Shown here piece after piece: positions 8,477 to 16,930 of a DNA stretch of 64,000 nucleotides. Made by a program: the position numbers and the translations under genes. The first letter of the stretch is position 1, and each line of letters starts with the position of its first letter. The stretch covers positions 202,155 through 266,154 of the forward strand of contig NZ_AQHN01000083.1 in assembly GCF_000359745.1 (NCBI RefSeq), given 5' to 3'. The notes beneath the pieces are model-generated. The model saw only the letters and a list, made by a program, of their open reading frames with translations, made no database searches and was not told where the DNA came from. The stretch is from Rhizobium freirei PRF 81. Its GTDB lineage: Bacteria; Pseudomonadota; Alphaproteobacteria; Rhizobiales; Rhizobiaceae.

Positions 8477-10019
8477 GAGTGACGGGATCATCATTGGGAT
8501 CGATGCGGGAACTTCCGTTCTCAAGGCGGTCGCCTTCGACATGTCCGGTCGGCAGATAGCGACGGCATCGGCCCGAAATCGGTACGAGACGGGCGAAGAT
8601 GGTTCTGTCACGCAGTCGTTGAGCCAGACATGGTCCGACTGCGTCAGCGCCCTGCGCGGCCTTGGCGAAATGGTGGCGGACCTTGCCGCTCGTGCCGCAG
8701 CCATAGCCGTGACCGGGCAGGGGGATGGCACGTGGCTCGTCGGCGCCGGCAATGTTCCGATTGGAGACGCCTGGCTCTGGCTCGACGCGCGTGCTGCGCC
8801 GACCGTGACGCGGCTGGGTGCCGGGTCCGGCAACCGCGCCCGCTTTGAGGCGACCGGCACAGGGCTCAATACCTGCCAGCAGGGCGCGCAGCTCGCCCAT
8901 ATGGATCGCTTCATGCCCGAGCTCCTCGATCGGGCGGAGGCGTCGCTTCATTGCAAGGACTGGCTTTACCTCAACCTTACCGGCATTCGCGCCACCGATC
9001 CGTCGGAGGCAAGCTTTACCTTCGGTAACTTCCGCAATCGGCAATATGATCCGGTTGTCATCGATGCACTCGGCCTTGCTCGCAGGCGCTCGCTTTTGCC
9101 GGAGATCATCGACGGCACCGAAACCAGCCATCCCTTGACCGCCGACGCGGCCAAAGCGGCCGGATTGCTTGCCGGAACTCCGGTATGCCTCGGTTATGTG
9201 GATATGGTGATGACCGCACTCGGTGCCGGCGTACGCACGGGCGGCCGGAATGCGGCCTGCTCGACGATCGGTTCGACCGGCGTGCATATGCGCGCCAAGG
9301 CCGTCGCCGACGTTCAGCTGAATGACGAGGGAACCGGTTACGTCATCGCGCTGCCGATCCCGGGCATCGTCACGCAGGTTCAGACCAATATGGGCGCGAC
9401 GATCAATGTCGACTGGATCCTGCGTATGGCGGCGGATCTGATCTCTGAGGGTGGTCGCCAGGTTTCCTACTCGGACCTCATTCCGCGTATCGATGCCTGG
9501 TTCGCCGCAAGCCGCCCGACGAATCTTCTCTATCATCCGTATATTTCCGAGGCCGGAGAGCGAGGCCCCTTCGTCAATGCGCATGCGCGTGCCGGCTTTA
9601 CCGGGCTTTCCACACGTCATGGCTTTGTCGACATGTTGCGCGCTGTGATCGAAGGGCTCGGCATGGCAACGCGCGATTGTTACGCGGCCATGGGCGATAT
9701 GCCGTCTGAACTGCGCGTCACGGGCGGCGCTGCCCGCTCGCGCGCCTTGCGCGGTTCGCTATCCGCAGCCGTCAATGCGCCGGTGAGAATTTCCGATCGC
9801 GAAGAGGCGGGAGCTGCCGGCGTCGCGATGATGGCGGCGGTTGCGGTCGGCGCCTATCCGGACATGGACAGCTGCATTGCCGAATGGGTGACGCCCCTGC
9901 TCGGTGAAGCCGAAGCCCCGAACGCCGGAGATGCCGAGCGCTACGACCGCCTGTTCGACGCCTACAAGGATGTGCGCGAAGCGATTGCGCCCGCCTGGGA
10001 CAAACTTGCCGGGCATTAG
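8469..10019 (+). CDS. eryA: Erythritol kinase EryA (FGGY family)
   Basis: 516 residues, matching the known EryA length of about 520. The FGGY N-terminus has IIGIDAGTSVLKAVAFDMSG, then AVTGQGDGTWLV, and the C-terminal LRVTGGAARSRALRGSLSAAV and EAGAAGVAMMA segments. EryA phosphorylates erythritol with ATP to D-erythritol 1-phosphate in the cytoplasm. It is the first main gene of the eryABCD-deoR-eryHI cluster and is followed by eryB after 68 bp. Its own ribosome site is weak, and its start overlaps a leader ORF. Confidence 0.92.
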   Translation: MPKSDGIIIGIDAGTSVLKAVAFDMSGRQIATASARNRYETGEDGSVTQSLSQTWSDCVSALRGLGEMVADLAARAAAIAVTGQGDGTWLVGAGNVPIGDAWLWLDARAAPTVTRLGAGSGNRARFEATGTGLNTCQQGAQLAHMDRFMPELLDRAEASLHCKDWLYLNLTGIRATDPSEASFTFGNFRNRQYDPVVIDALGLARRRSLLPEIIDGTETSHPLTADAAKAAGLLAGTPVCLGYVDMVMTALGAGVRTGGRNAACSTIGSTGVHMRAKAVADVQLNDEGTGYVIALPIPGIVTQVQTNMGATINVDWILRMAADLISEGGRQVSYSDLIPRIDAWFAASRPTNLLYHPYISEAGERGPFVNAHARAGFTGLSTRHGFVDMLRAVIEGLGMATRDCYAAMGDMPSELRVTGGAARSRALRGSLSAAVNAPVRISDREEAGAAGVAMMAAVAVGAYPDMDSCIAEWVTPLLGEAEAPNAGDAERYDRLFDAYKDVREAIAPAWDKLAGH

Positions 10020-10087
10020 CCGGCATAGTGTCCCGCTGCCCGTGAAGTTTGATTTGATGATGCCAGAGGCATCCGAAGGAGCACGAC

Positions 10088-11599
10088 ATGACTGAACCCG
10101 AAATCTTCGATCTCTTCGTGATCGGCGGCGGCATCAACGGTGCCGGCATTGCCCGCGACGCAGCCGGGCGAGGCCTTTCGGTAATGATGTGCGAGAAGGG
10201 CGATCTGGCGGAAGGAACGTCGTCGCGCTCCGGCAAGCTGGTGCATGGCGGTCTGCGGTATCTCGAATATTACGAGTTCCGGCTGGTGCGCGAAGCCCTG
10301 ATCGAGCGCGAAGTGCTCCTCAATTCCGCAAGTCATATCATCTGGCCGATGCGTTTCGTGCTGCCGCACAGCCCGACGGATCGCCCTGCGTGGCTCGTTC
10401 GCCTTGGCCTTTTCCTCTACGACCATCTCGGCGGCCGCAAGAAGCTGCCGGGCACACGTTCGCTCGACCTGCACCGCGATCCCGAGGGAGCGCCTATTCT
10501 CGATCAATACTCCAAGGGCTTCGAATATTCCGACTGTTGGGTCGATGACGCCCGCCTTGTCGTCCTCAATGCGCTCGACGCCGCCGCCAAGGGCGCGCGG
10601 ATCCTGACGCGTACCGCCTGCATCGGTGCCCGCCGCGATCAAGGCGTCTGGACCGTTCAGATGCGCGACCAGCGCTCCGGCGAAGTGCGCACGGTGCGCG
10701 CCAAGGCGCTGGTGAATGCGTCGGGACCCTGGGTCAACGACATCATCCATCGCGTTGCCGGCTCCAACAGCAGTCGCAGCGTCCGGCTCGTCAAGGGCAG
10801 CCACATCATCGTTCCGAAGTTCTGGAACGGACAGCAGGCTTATCTGGTCCAGAACCACGACAAGCGCGTCATCTTCATCAACCCCTATGAGGGCGACAAG
10901 GCGCTGATCGGCACGACCGACATTCCCTACGAAGGCCGGCCAGAAGAGGTGAAGGCCGACGAGAAGGAAATCGATTATCTGATCGCGGCAGTGAACCGCT
11001 ACTTCAAGGAAAAGCTGCGCCGCTCCGACGTGCTCGAAAGCTTCTCCGGAGTGCGGCCGCTCTTCGACGACGGCAAGGGCAATCCTTCGGCCGTGACGCG
11101 CGATTATGTTTTCGACCTAGACGAGACGGGCGGCGCGCCGCTTCTCAACGTTTTCGGCGGCAAGATCACCACATTCCGCAAGCTTTCGGAGCATGCGATG
11201 CAGAAGCTTGCCAGGTTTTTCCCGAAGATGGGCGGCGACTGGACGCGCAGTGCCACTCTTCCTGGCGGTGATATCCCGAATGCCGACTATGTCGCCTTCA
11301 CCGATACGCTGCGTACCGCCTATCCTTGGATGCCTCGCACGCTCATCAATCACTACGGACATCTTTACGGCGCACGCACCAAGATGATCGTCGGCAGCGC
11401 ACCCTCGCTTGAGGGGCTCGGCCGCCATTTCGGCGGCAATCTCTACGAAGCGGAGGCGCGTTATCTGGCCGCGTCGGAATGGGCACAGGAAGCAGAAGAC
11501 GTCCTCATGCGCCGCACCAAGGAAGGTCTGCGCATGACGGCCGAGGAGAAGGCGGCATTTTCCGCATGGTTCGACGCCGAACTGGCGCTGGCCGCCTGA
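10088..11599 (+). CDS. eryB: D-erythritol 1-phosphate dehydrogenase EryB (GlpD family)
   Basis: 503 residues with the GlpD-type FAD-binding motif VIGGGINGAGIARDAAGRG near the N-terminus and GTSSRSGKLVHGGLRYLE shortly after. The C-terminal third carries the GlpD C-terminal domain (LINHYGHLYG, AASEWAQEAEDVLMRRTKEGL). EryB oxidises D-erythritol 1-phosphate to D-erythrulose 1-phosphate and presumably donates electrons to quinone at the membrane. GAAGGAG precedes ATG 10088. The order eryA-eryB-eryC-eryD is that of Brucella and Rhizobium erythritol loci. Confidence 0.93.
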   Translation: MTEPEIFDLFVIGGGINGAGIARDAAGRGLSVMMCEKGDLAEGTSSRSGKLVHGGLRYLEYYEFRLVREALIEREVLLNSASHIIWPMRFVLPHSPTDRPAWLVRLGLFLYDHLGGRKKLPGTRSLDLHRDPEGAPILDQYSKGFEYSDCWVDDARLVVLNALDAAAKGARILTRTACIGARRDQGVWTVQMRDQRSGEVRTVRAKALVNASGPWVNDIIHRVAGSNSSRSVRLVKGSHIIVPKFWNGQQAYLVQNHDKRVIFINPYEGDKALIGTTDIPYEGRPEEVKADEKEIDYLIAAVNRYFKEKLRRSDVLESFSGVRPLFDDGKGNPSAVTRDYVFDLDETGGAPLLNVFGGKITTFRKLSEHAMQKLARFFPKMGGDWTRSATLPGGDIPNADYVAFTDTLRTAYPWMPRTLINHYGHLYGARTKMIVGSAPSLEGLGRHFGGNLYEAEARYLAASEWAQEAEDVLMRRTKEGLRMTAEEKAAFSAWFDAELALAA

Positions 11600-11630
11600 C
11601 CCTTTCGACGATTGCCGGGAGACGACATCG

Positions 11631-12563
11631 ATGCCCTTGACCCTGTCACTCAATACCAACCCGCTGGTGAACCGCTTCGCGGAACCTTCAGACCTGATTG
11701 AAACAGTCGCTCGTGATCTTCGCATTCGCGATCTGCAACTGACCCACGAATTCATCAATCCGAGCTGGCAGGCGCCGGTTATCCGCCGTCTGACGCGCGA
11801 CATGCAAGCGGCCATGAAACGCACCGGCGTTCGTGTGACCTCGGGCATGACCGGTCCCTATGGCCGCCTCAATCATTTCGGCCATCCGGATAGGGATGTC
11901 CGGCGCTATTATGTCGACTGGTTCAAGACCTTTGCCGATATCACCGCCGATCTCGGCGGCCATTCCGTCGGCACACAGTTCGCGATCTTCACCTACAAGG
12001 ATTACGACGATCCGGCGCGGCGCGAGGAGCTGATTGAGATCGCGATCGAGTGTTGGGGCGAGGTGGCCGAGCACGCCCGCGCCGCCGGTCTCTCCTATAT
12101 CTTCTGGGAACCGATGAGCATTGGACGCGAATTCGGCGAAACCATTAAGGCATGCCTCTCCCTGCAGAACAGATTGACGAAGGCGCCATTCGCCATACCG
12201 ATGTGGATGATGGCCGACGTCGACCATGGCGACGTCACCTCGGCCAATCCCGACGACTACGATCCCTATGCCTGGGCGCGTGCTGTTCCGAAGGTTTCGC
12301 CGATCATCCACATCAAGCAGAGCCTGATGGACAAGGGCGGACACCGTCCCTTCACGGCGGAATTCAACGCCAAAGGCCGCATCCAGCCGGAACCGCTGCT
12401 GAAGGCTTTTGCCGAAGGTGGTGCCAGGGATAACGAGATCTGCCTGGAGCTGTCGTTCAAGGAGCGCGAGCCGAACGACCGTCAGGTCATTTCGCAGATT
12501 GCCGAAAGTGTCGCCTTCTGGGCACCTCATATCGACACGGGCGCCGGCGACTTGCATATCTAG
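11631..12563 (+). CDS. eryC: EryC-type erythrulose-phosphate epimerase (TIM-barrel sugar isomerase/epimerase)
   Basis: 310 residues of the xylose-isomerase-like TIM-barrel family. Acidic and histidine candidates for metal binding fall in FWEPMS (about residue 160), DVDHGDV and the late ELSFKERE. Brucella EryC was first called a dehydrogenase and later shown to be an isomerase, recorded as D-erythrulose 1-phosphate 3-epimerase giving L-erythrulose 1-phosphate. The gene lies 31 bp after eryB, in the standard order. Confidence 0.9.
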   Translation: MPLTLSLNTNPLVNRFAEPSDLIETVARDLRIRDLQLTHEFINPSWQAPVIRRLTRDMQAAMKRTGVRVTSGMTGPYGRLNHFGHPDRDVRRYYVDWFKTFADITADLGGHSVGTQFAIFTYKDYDDPARREELIEIAIECWGEVAEHARAAGLSYIFWEPMSIGREFGETIKACLSLQNRLTKAPFAIPMWMMADVDHGDVTSANPDDYDPYAWARAVPKVSPIIHIKQSLMDKGGHRPFTAEFNAKGRIQPEPLLKAFAEGGARDNEICLELSFKEREPNDRQVISQIAESVAFWAPHIDTGAGDLHI

Positions 12564-12685
12564 CTATGGAAATGATCGAGTCTCGAATCTGCGATCAAAT
12601 CAGCCATGAAGCGATGTCGAGGAAGCAAGTCGGGATCTAGACGTAGGCGGAACCCTATGCGTGAGACAATGAAAAGGAGCGGTCG

Positions 12686-13624
12686 ATGACGGATGCGGAT
12701 GCTTCGCTCGCCGTGCGGGCGGCCTGGTTGCACTATGCTGGCGGACTGACGCAGTCAGAGGTGGCAAAACGGCTCGGTGTTCCCTCGGTGAAGGCACACC
12801 GGCTGATTGCGCGCGCCGTCGCCGATGGCGTTGTAAAAGTGACGATCGACGGCGATATCGTCGAATGCGTTGAGCTGGAAGCGGAGCTTTCGGCGCGCTT
12901 CGGTCTGCAATATTGCGAGGTCGCGCCCGACCTTGGCGAAGATGGCTACGAGTTTCGTGCCCTTGGGCAGGCGGGTGCCGGATTTCTGCGCCGTGAGATC
13001 GAAAGCGGCAACAACAAGGTCATCGGCCTTGGCCATGGCCGAACCCTTTCTTCTGCGGTTCATCATATGTCGCGCGTCAGTGCCAAGGATTTGCGCTTCG
13101 TCTCGCTGCTTGGCGGGCTCACCAGAAATTATGCCGCCAATCCCTATGACGTGATGCATCGCATCGCCGAAAAGACCGGCATGCAGGCGCATGTGATGCC
13201 GGTGCCGTTCTTCGCCAACACCCGCGAGGATCGCGATGTGCTGTTGGCGCAGCGCGGCGTCAGGGAAGTTTTCGATCTGGCAAATGGCGCCGAATTGAAG
13301 CTGGTCGGTCTGGGCACCGTCGATACGGAGGCGCAGCTCGTACTCTCGGGCATGGTGGAGCCGCGCGAGATCAGGGAGGTCACTGCCGCCGGCGGCGTCG
13401 GCGAAATCCTCGGCCACTTCTTCGACGCCGATGGCAATATCCTGGAGACGACGTTGACGGCGCGCACGCTTTCGGCGTCGCTGCCGCGTTCGAAAAAGGA
13501 GCGGCTGGTGGCGCTTGCCGGCGGGCTGCCCAAGGTCGAGGCCATCCGCGCAGTTCTGAAAAATCGCTGTCTCTACGGCTTGATTACCGACGAAAGAACG
13601 GCGCGGGCCTTGCTGAAGGCATAG
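12686..13624 (+). CDS. eryD: EryD, SorC-family regulator of erythritol catabolism
   Basis: 312 residues. The N-terminal helix-turn-helix reads GGLTQSEVAKRLGVPSVKAHRLIARAVADGVVKV; the rest is the SorC sugar-binding domain, with IGLGHGRTLSSAVHHM, VSLLGGLTRN and LVALAGGLPKVEAIRAVLKN near the end. EryD is known as the erythritol-responsive repressor of the ery operon. GAAAAGGAGCGGTCG precedes the ATG. It follows eryC by 122 bp, which leaves room for a weak promoter but I cannot place one. Confidence 0.9.
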   Translation: MTDADASLAVRAAWLHYAGGLTQSEVAKRLGVPSVKAHRLIARAVADGVVKVTIDGDIVECVELEAELSARFGLQYCEVAPDLGEDGYEFRALGQAGAGFLRREIESGNNKVIGLGHGRTLSSAVHHMSRVSAKDLRFVSLLGGLTRNYAANPYDVMHRIAEKTGMQAHVMPVPFFANTREDRDVLLAQRGVREVFDLANGAELKLVGLGTVDTEAQLVLSGMVEPREIREVTAAGGVGEILGHFFDADGNILETTLTARTLSASLPRSKKERLVALAGGLPKVEAIRAVLKNRCLYGLITDERTARALLKA

Positions 13625-13659
13625 GCCGATCCACGGTCCAACAACGTAAGTTCATCTCA

Positions 13660-13702
13660 ATATCACAATATCAGTGTTGAGTTGTGATATATTTATGTTA
13701 TA
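13660..13702. promoter_or_regulatory. Inverted-repeat operator at the second deoR promoter
   Basis: ATATCACAA (13660-13668) and TTGTGATAT (13682-13690) form a perfect 9-bp inverted repeat with starts 22 bp apart, two helical turns. The right arm continues into TTATGTTATA, shared with sites before eryA and before the transporter operon. The element lies 40-80 bp ahead of the GTG start of deoR. Autoregulation by this DeoR, or control by EryD, is inference. Confidence 0.55.
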
Positions 13703-13740
13703 TTTTCTTTGGTTCTGTTGGTAGATGGCCGGAGAGCAAG

Positions 13741-14517
13741 GTGAAGCGGGAAGAGCGCCAGCAATTGATCATCAATTTGCTCGTCGAGCATAAGACCGTC
13801 GATCTCGACGATCTGGCTGATCGCTTTGCCGTATCCAAGATGACCATTCACCGGGACCTTGACGATCTCGAGCAGGCAGGCGTGCTGCGCAAAGTTCGCG
13901 GAGGTGCGACGATCGATGCCGGCACGCAGTTCGAGAGCGATTTCCGCTTCCGGGAGCGGCGGGATCACGAAGCGAAGCTCAGCATGGCGCATTGTGCGCT
14001 GGATCTCGTCGAGCCCGGCATGACCGTTATGGTCAATGACGGGTCCATGGCCGCCGTTCTCGGCGAGATGTTGCTGCAAAAGCGCCCGCTGACGCTGATC
14101 ACCAACAATGCAGCGATCATAGACCGCATGAAAAACGAGAGCGGCATCACCTTGATCGCGATTGGCGGCGTCTATTCCGCCAAATTCAACGCCTTTCTCG
14201 GCGTCGTAACCGAGGAAGCGCTGTCGCGGCTGAGGGCCGACATCGCGTTCCTGTCGACGCCCGCCATCTCCGGCAGGCTTGCCTATCACATGGATGACAA
14301 TGTCGTGCGCGCCAAGCGCGCCATGATCGCTTCGGCTGCCAAGAGGTGCCTGCTCGTCAGCCATCAACGCATCGGTCATACGGCCCTGCATGTGATGGCG
14401 GATCTCGCCGATTTCGATGCCATCATCACAGATCGCGCACCGGATGGCGCCATTCTCGATCAATTCCGTCGCGACGGCATCACTCTTACCATTGCTTCGA
14501 ACCAGGATATGACATGA
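13741..14517 (+). CDS. DeoR-family regulator of the ery locus
   Basis: 258 residues. It begins with VKREERQQLIINLLVEHKTV and a DeoR helix-turn-helix (VDLDDLADRFAVSKMTIHRDLDDL, then GVLRKVRGGA); the C-terminal DeoRC domain has NDGSMAAVLGEML and AAKRCLLVSHQ. GTG 13741 is chosen because GGAGAGC precedes it and the family start fits. Its TGA overlaps the next gene's ATG (ATGA at 14514-14517), so it is co-translated with eryH. Brucella and rhizobial erythritol loci have the same deoR-tpiA-rpiB trio. Confidence 0.88.
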   Translation: MKREERQQLIINLLVEHKTVDLDDLADRFAVSKMTIHRDLDDLEQAGVLRKVRGGATIDAGTQFESDFRFRERRDHEAKLSMAHCALDLVEPGMTVMVNDGSMAAVLGEMLLQKRPLTLITNNAAIIDRMKNESGITLIAIGGVYSAKFNAFLGVVTEEALSRLRADIAFLSTPAISGRLAYHMDDNVVRAKRAMIASAAKRCLLVSHQRIGHTALHVMADLADFDAIITDRAPDGAILDQFRRDGITLTIASNQDMT

Positions 14518-15284
14518 CAGAGACGCCCCGCTATTGGATCGGCACCAGCTGGAAGATGAACAAGACGCTGGCGGAGGCGCGCGCCTTCGCCGAAGCCCTG
14601 CGCGCTGCCGATGCTCTTCGTGACGCGCGTATCCAACGCTTCGTCATTCCACCGTTCACAGCGGTGCGCGAGGTCAAGGCGATCCTGTCGGAAACCTCCG
14701 TCAAGGTCGGCGCGCAAAACATGCATTGGGCCGAAAAGGGCGCATGGACGGGAGAAATCTCGCCTCTGATGCTGAAGGATTGCAATCTCGACATCGTCGA
14801 GCTTGGCCATTCCGAACGCCGCGAGCATTTCGGCGAGACCAACGAAACCGTGGGATTGAAGACCGAGGCGGCGGTTCGCCATGGCCTGATCCCGCTCATC
14901 TGCATCGGCGAGACGCTGGAGGATCGCGAAAGCGGCCGCGCGACGGAGATCCTCAGTGAGCAGGTCGTCGGCGCGCTCGAGGAGCTTTCTGCCGCGCAGA
15001 AGCAGGCAGACATCCTGCTCGCCTATGAGCCGGTCTGGGCGATCGGCGAAAAGGGGATCCCGGCCGAACCTTCCTACGCCGATGCGCGCCAAGCCGAGAT
15101 CATCGCGGTCGCGCAAAAGGTGCTCGGCCGAAAGATACCATGCCTCTACGGCGGATCGGTCAATCCGCAAAACTGCGAAGAACTCATATCCTGCCCGAAC
15201 GTAGACGGGCTTTTCATCGGGCGCTCCGCCTGGAATGTCGAAGGCTATCTCGACATTCTCGCCAAGTGCGCCGCCAAACTCTAA
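14514..15284 (+). CDS. eryH: TpiA-like L-erythrulose 1-phosphate isomerase EryH
   Basis: 256 residues of the triosephosphate isomerase family. Catalytic residues are visible: the N-terminal Lys in GTSWKMNKT, His in ELGHSERR, and Glu in AYEPVWAIGEKG with the adjoining phosphate loop; YGGSVNPQN binds phosphate near the C-terminus. In erythritol-using bacteria this TpiA paralogue converts L-erythrulose 1-phosphate to D-erythrulose 4-phosphate. Genomic context supports that role over glycolytic TIM. Confidence 0.88.
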   Translation: MTETPRYWIGTSWKMNKTLAEARAFAEALRAADALRDARIQRFVIPPFTAVREVKAILSETSVKVGAQNMHWAEKGAWTGEISPLMLKDCNLDIVELGHSERREHFGETNETVGLKTEAAVRHGLIPLICIGETLEDRESGRATEILSEQVVGALEELSAAQKQADILLAYEPVWAIGEKGIPAEPSYADARQAEIIAVAQKVLGRKIPCLYGGSVNPQNCEELISCPNVDGLFIGRSAWNVEGYLDILAKCAAKL

Positions 15285-15295
15285 GGAGAAACATC

Positions 15296-15751
15296 ATGAA
15301 GCTTGCTATTGCTGGTGACAGCGCCGGCGAAGGCCTCGCCAAAGTTCTCGCCGATCACTTGAAGGACCGGTTTGAAGTCAGCGAAGTGTCGCGCACGCAG
15401 GAAGGCGCCGATGCGTTCTATGCCAATCTCGCCGACCGCGTCGCCTCCGGCGTCATCGACGGCACTTATGACAAGGCTATCCTCGTTTGCGGCACCGGCA
15501 TCGGCGTCTGCATCTCGGCCAACAAAGTGCCGGGCATCCGCGCGGCTCTGACCCATGATACCTATTCGGCGGAGCGTGCTGCACTGTCGAACAACGCTCA
15601 GATCATCACCATGGGCGCGCGCGTCATCGGCACCGAACTTGCCAAGGCCATTTCCGACGCCTTTCTGGCGCAGACCTTCGACGAGAAGGGGCGTTCGTCC
15701 GGCAACGTCAACGCGATCAACGAAGTCGACGCGAAGTACAACGCGCGATAA
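15296..15751 (+). CDS. eryI: RpiB-like D-erythrulose 4-phosphate isomerase EryI
   Basis: 151 residues of the RpiB/LacAB family. The active-site segment is AILVCGTGIGVCISANKVPGIRAA, which has the usual Cys and the GTGIG loop; a His follows in ALTHDTYSA. EryI converts D-erythrulose 4-phosphate to D-erythrose 4-phosphate, the entry to the pentose phosphate pathway. AAGGAG precedes ATG 15296, 11 bp after eryH. The same activity would be needed by the DhaK operon at 32-41 kb. Confidence 0.9.
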   Translation: MKLAIAGDSAGEGLAKVLADHLKDRFEVSEVSRTQEGADAFYANLADRVASGVIDGTYDKAILVCGTGIGVCISANKVPGIRAALTHDTYSAERAALSNNAQIITMGARVIGTELAKAISDAFLAQTFDEKGRSSGNVNAINEVDAKYNAR

Positions 15752-15774
15752 AGGACTGTCTCCCAAGACGCAGG

Positions 15775-15810
15775 AAGCCCGGCCGATCCTTCCGATCGAC
15801 CGGGCTTTCC
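15775..15810. terminator. Terminator after eryI
   Basis: Stem of 14 bp (AAGCCCGGCCGATC with GATCGACCGGGCTT, one mismatch) and a 5-base loop, ending in a short T-rich tail. It lies between the convergent eryI and glycerophosphodiesterase genes and may work in both directions. Confidence 0.75.
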
Positions 15811-15838
15811 CGTATCCGACGATGAGCCTGACTGCCCG

Positions 15839-16708
15839 TTATCTGCCGCTTCGGCCTGCGAGCCACTGCTTGAATTCGACATTCGCGTCCGTCTGGATAG
15901 CACCGACGCCGGCTGCAACAAGCGCTCCCCAGACGCCATCGGGATCCTTGAGGGCGCGGCTGTCGTTGAAATCGAGATTGTGGGAGACGTCGAGCGTATT
16001 GATCCACACGCGGATGTTCTGGCGTTCCAGCTCTTCGCGGCCGGCTGCGAGATCGGCAATATCGGCAAATTTCACCTCGACCGTCGGCGCGCGCAACGGC
16101 TCGATCAGCCGCAGATCTTCGGCGAACTTGCCGGACCTGACGGGGAACATCGGCATATGCGCAATGGAGCCGAACCAGTCGGCACCGAGCACGGGAAAGC
16201 TGCGGCTCTCCGGATCGACATCGGACTTGATGATGACGTGCTCTTCCGCACCGAGCCGACGGACCGCGGCGATGACCAGCGGCAGTTCGTGAGGAAACTT
16301 CGTATCGATATTGACGAAGACGCGGCCGCGCGCCTCTTCGAGGGCCTCCTCGAGCGTCGGCACTCGTTCGTCGGTGAGTGGCGCTGTCTCCCCGCCGGCG
16401 CCAGCGCGAAGACGGGCGTCGCGAACAGTTGCGAAGGTGCTGGCGCCGACCACGCCCCTGCCCGAAGTGGTTCGGTCGAGCGTCTTGTCATGGATGACGA
16501 CAAGGTGGCCGTCGGCGGTCGCTTGCGTGTCGATTTCGACGAATTCGACGCCAAGCTCGGCAGCAGCGCGGATTGCAGCGAGCGAATTCTCCGGCGCTGC
16601 CGACCACAATCCACGATGCGCGATGGTAAGAATGTCCGGATTGGAGCGAGACAAGAGGTCGTAGATGTCGGTGCGTGGCATAGGGGCGGCGGCGGTTTGG
16701 CTGGGCAT
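15839..16708 (-). CDS. Glycerophosphodiester phosphodiesterase family protein
   Basis: About 289 residues. The GDPD signature is complete: IAHRGLWSAAPENSLAAI, then EIDTQATADGHLVVIHDKTLDRTT with the catalytic His residues and the metal-binding Glu-x-Asp. No signal peptide is visible, so the enzyme is probably cytoplasmic. Family members hydrolyse glycerophosphodiesters to glycerol 3-phosphate and an alcohol. ATG 16708 is my choice of start; ATG 16681 is possible. It stands alone, divergent from a ROK regulator. Confidence 0.85.
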   Translation of the reverse strand: MPSQTAAAPMPRTDIYDLLSRSNPDILTIAHRGLWSAAPENSLAAIRAAAELGVEFVEIDTQATADGHLVVIHDKTLDRTTSGRGVVGASTFATVRDARLRAGAGGETAPLTDERVPTLEEALEEARGRVFVNIDTKFPHELPLVIAAVRRLGAEEHVIIKSDVDPESRSFPVLGADWFGSIAHMPMFPVRSGKFAEDLRLIEPLRAPTVEVKFADIADLAAGREELERQNIRVWINTLDVSHNLDFNDSRALKDPDGVWGALVAAGVGAIQTDANVEFKQWLAGRSGR

Positions 16709-16930
16709 GAGAGTGGCTTTCTCGGGCGGAGGGTTTTCCTTGGCGGTCGAAGAATGCAAACGCCAATGGCTCAGGCGCCGACCTTTCGCTTTGAGGCTTA
16801 GGCGGCGTGGTATCTATTAATACACATAGAGTGTAGTATTTATGACAATCAATCGGAAAGGTGCGATCGCTGGATTGCGAGCAGGCACGCAAGTGGTTAG
16901 GGCGCTAATGCAGGTTTCAGGACTAGATAT
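16709..16930. promoter_or_regulatory. Divergent intergenic region, glycerophosphodiesterase / ROK regulator
   Basis: The stretch around 16811-16850 is AT-rich and holds an imperfect inverted repeat built on AATACAC and GTGTAGTATT. It is a possible ROK-regulator operator. Nothing else stands out. Confidence 0.35.

Noticed and set aside
8376..9620. Minus-strand open frame of about 414 codons opposite eryA
   Set aside because: Overlaps the well-supported eryA; composition of an antisense shadow.
14514..15751. Housekeeping triosephosphate isomerase and ribose-5-phosphate isomerase B
   Set aside because: The families match, but the overlap with deoR and position after eryABCD make the EryH/EryI roles more likely.
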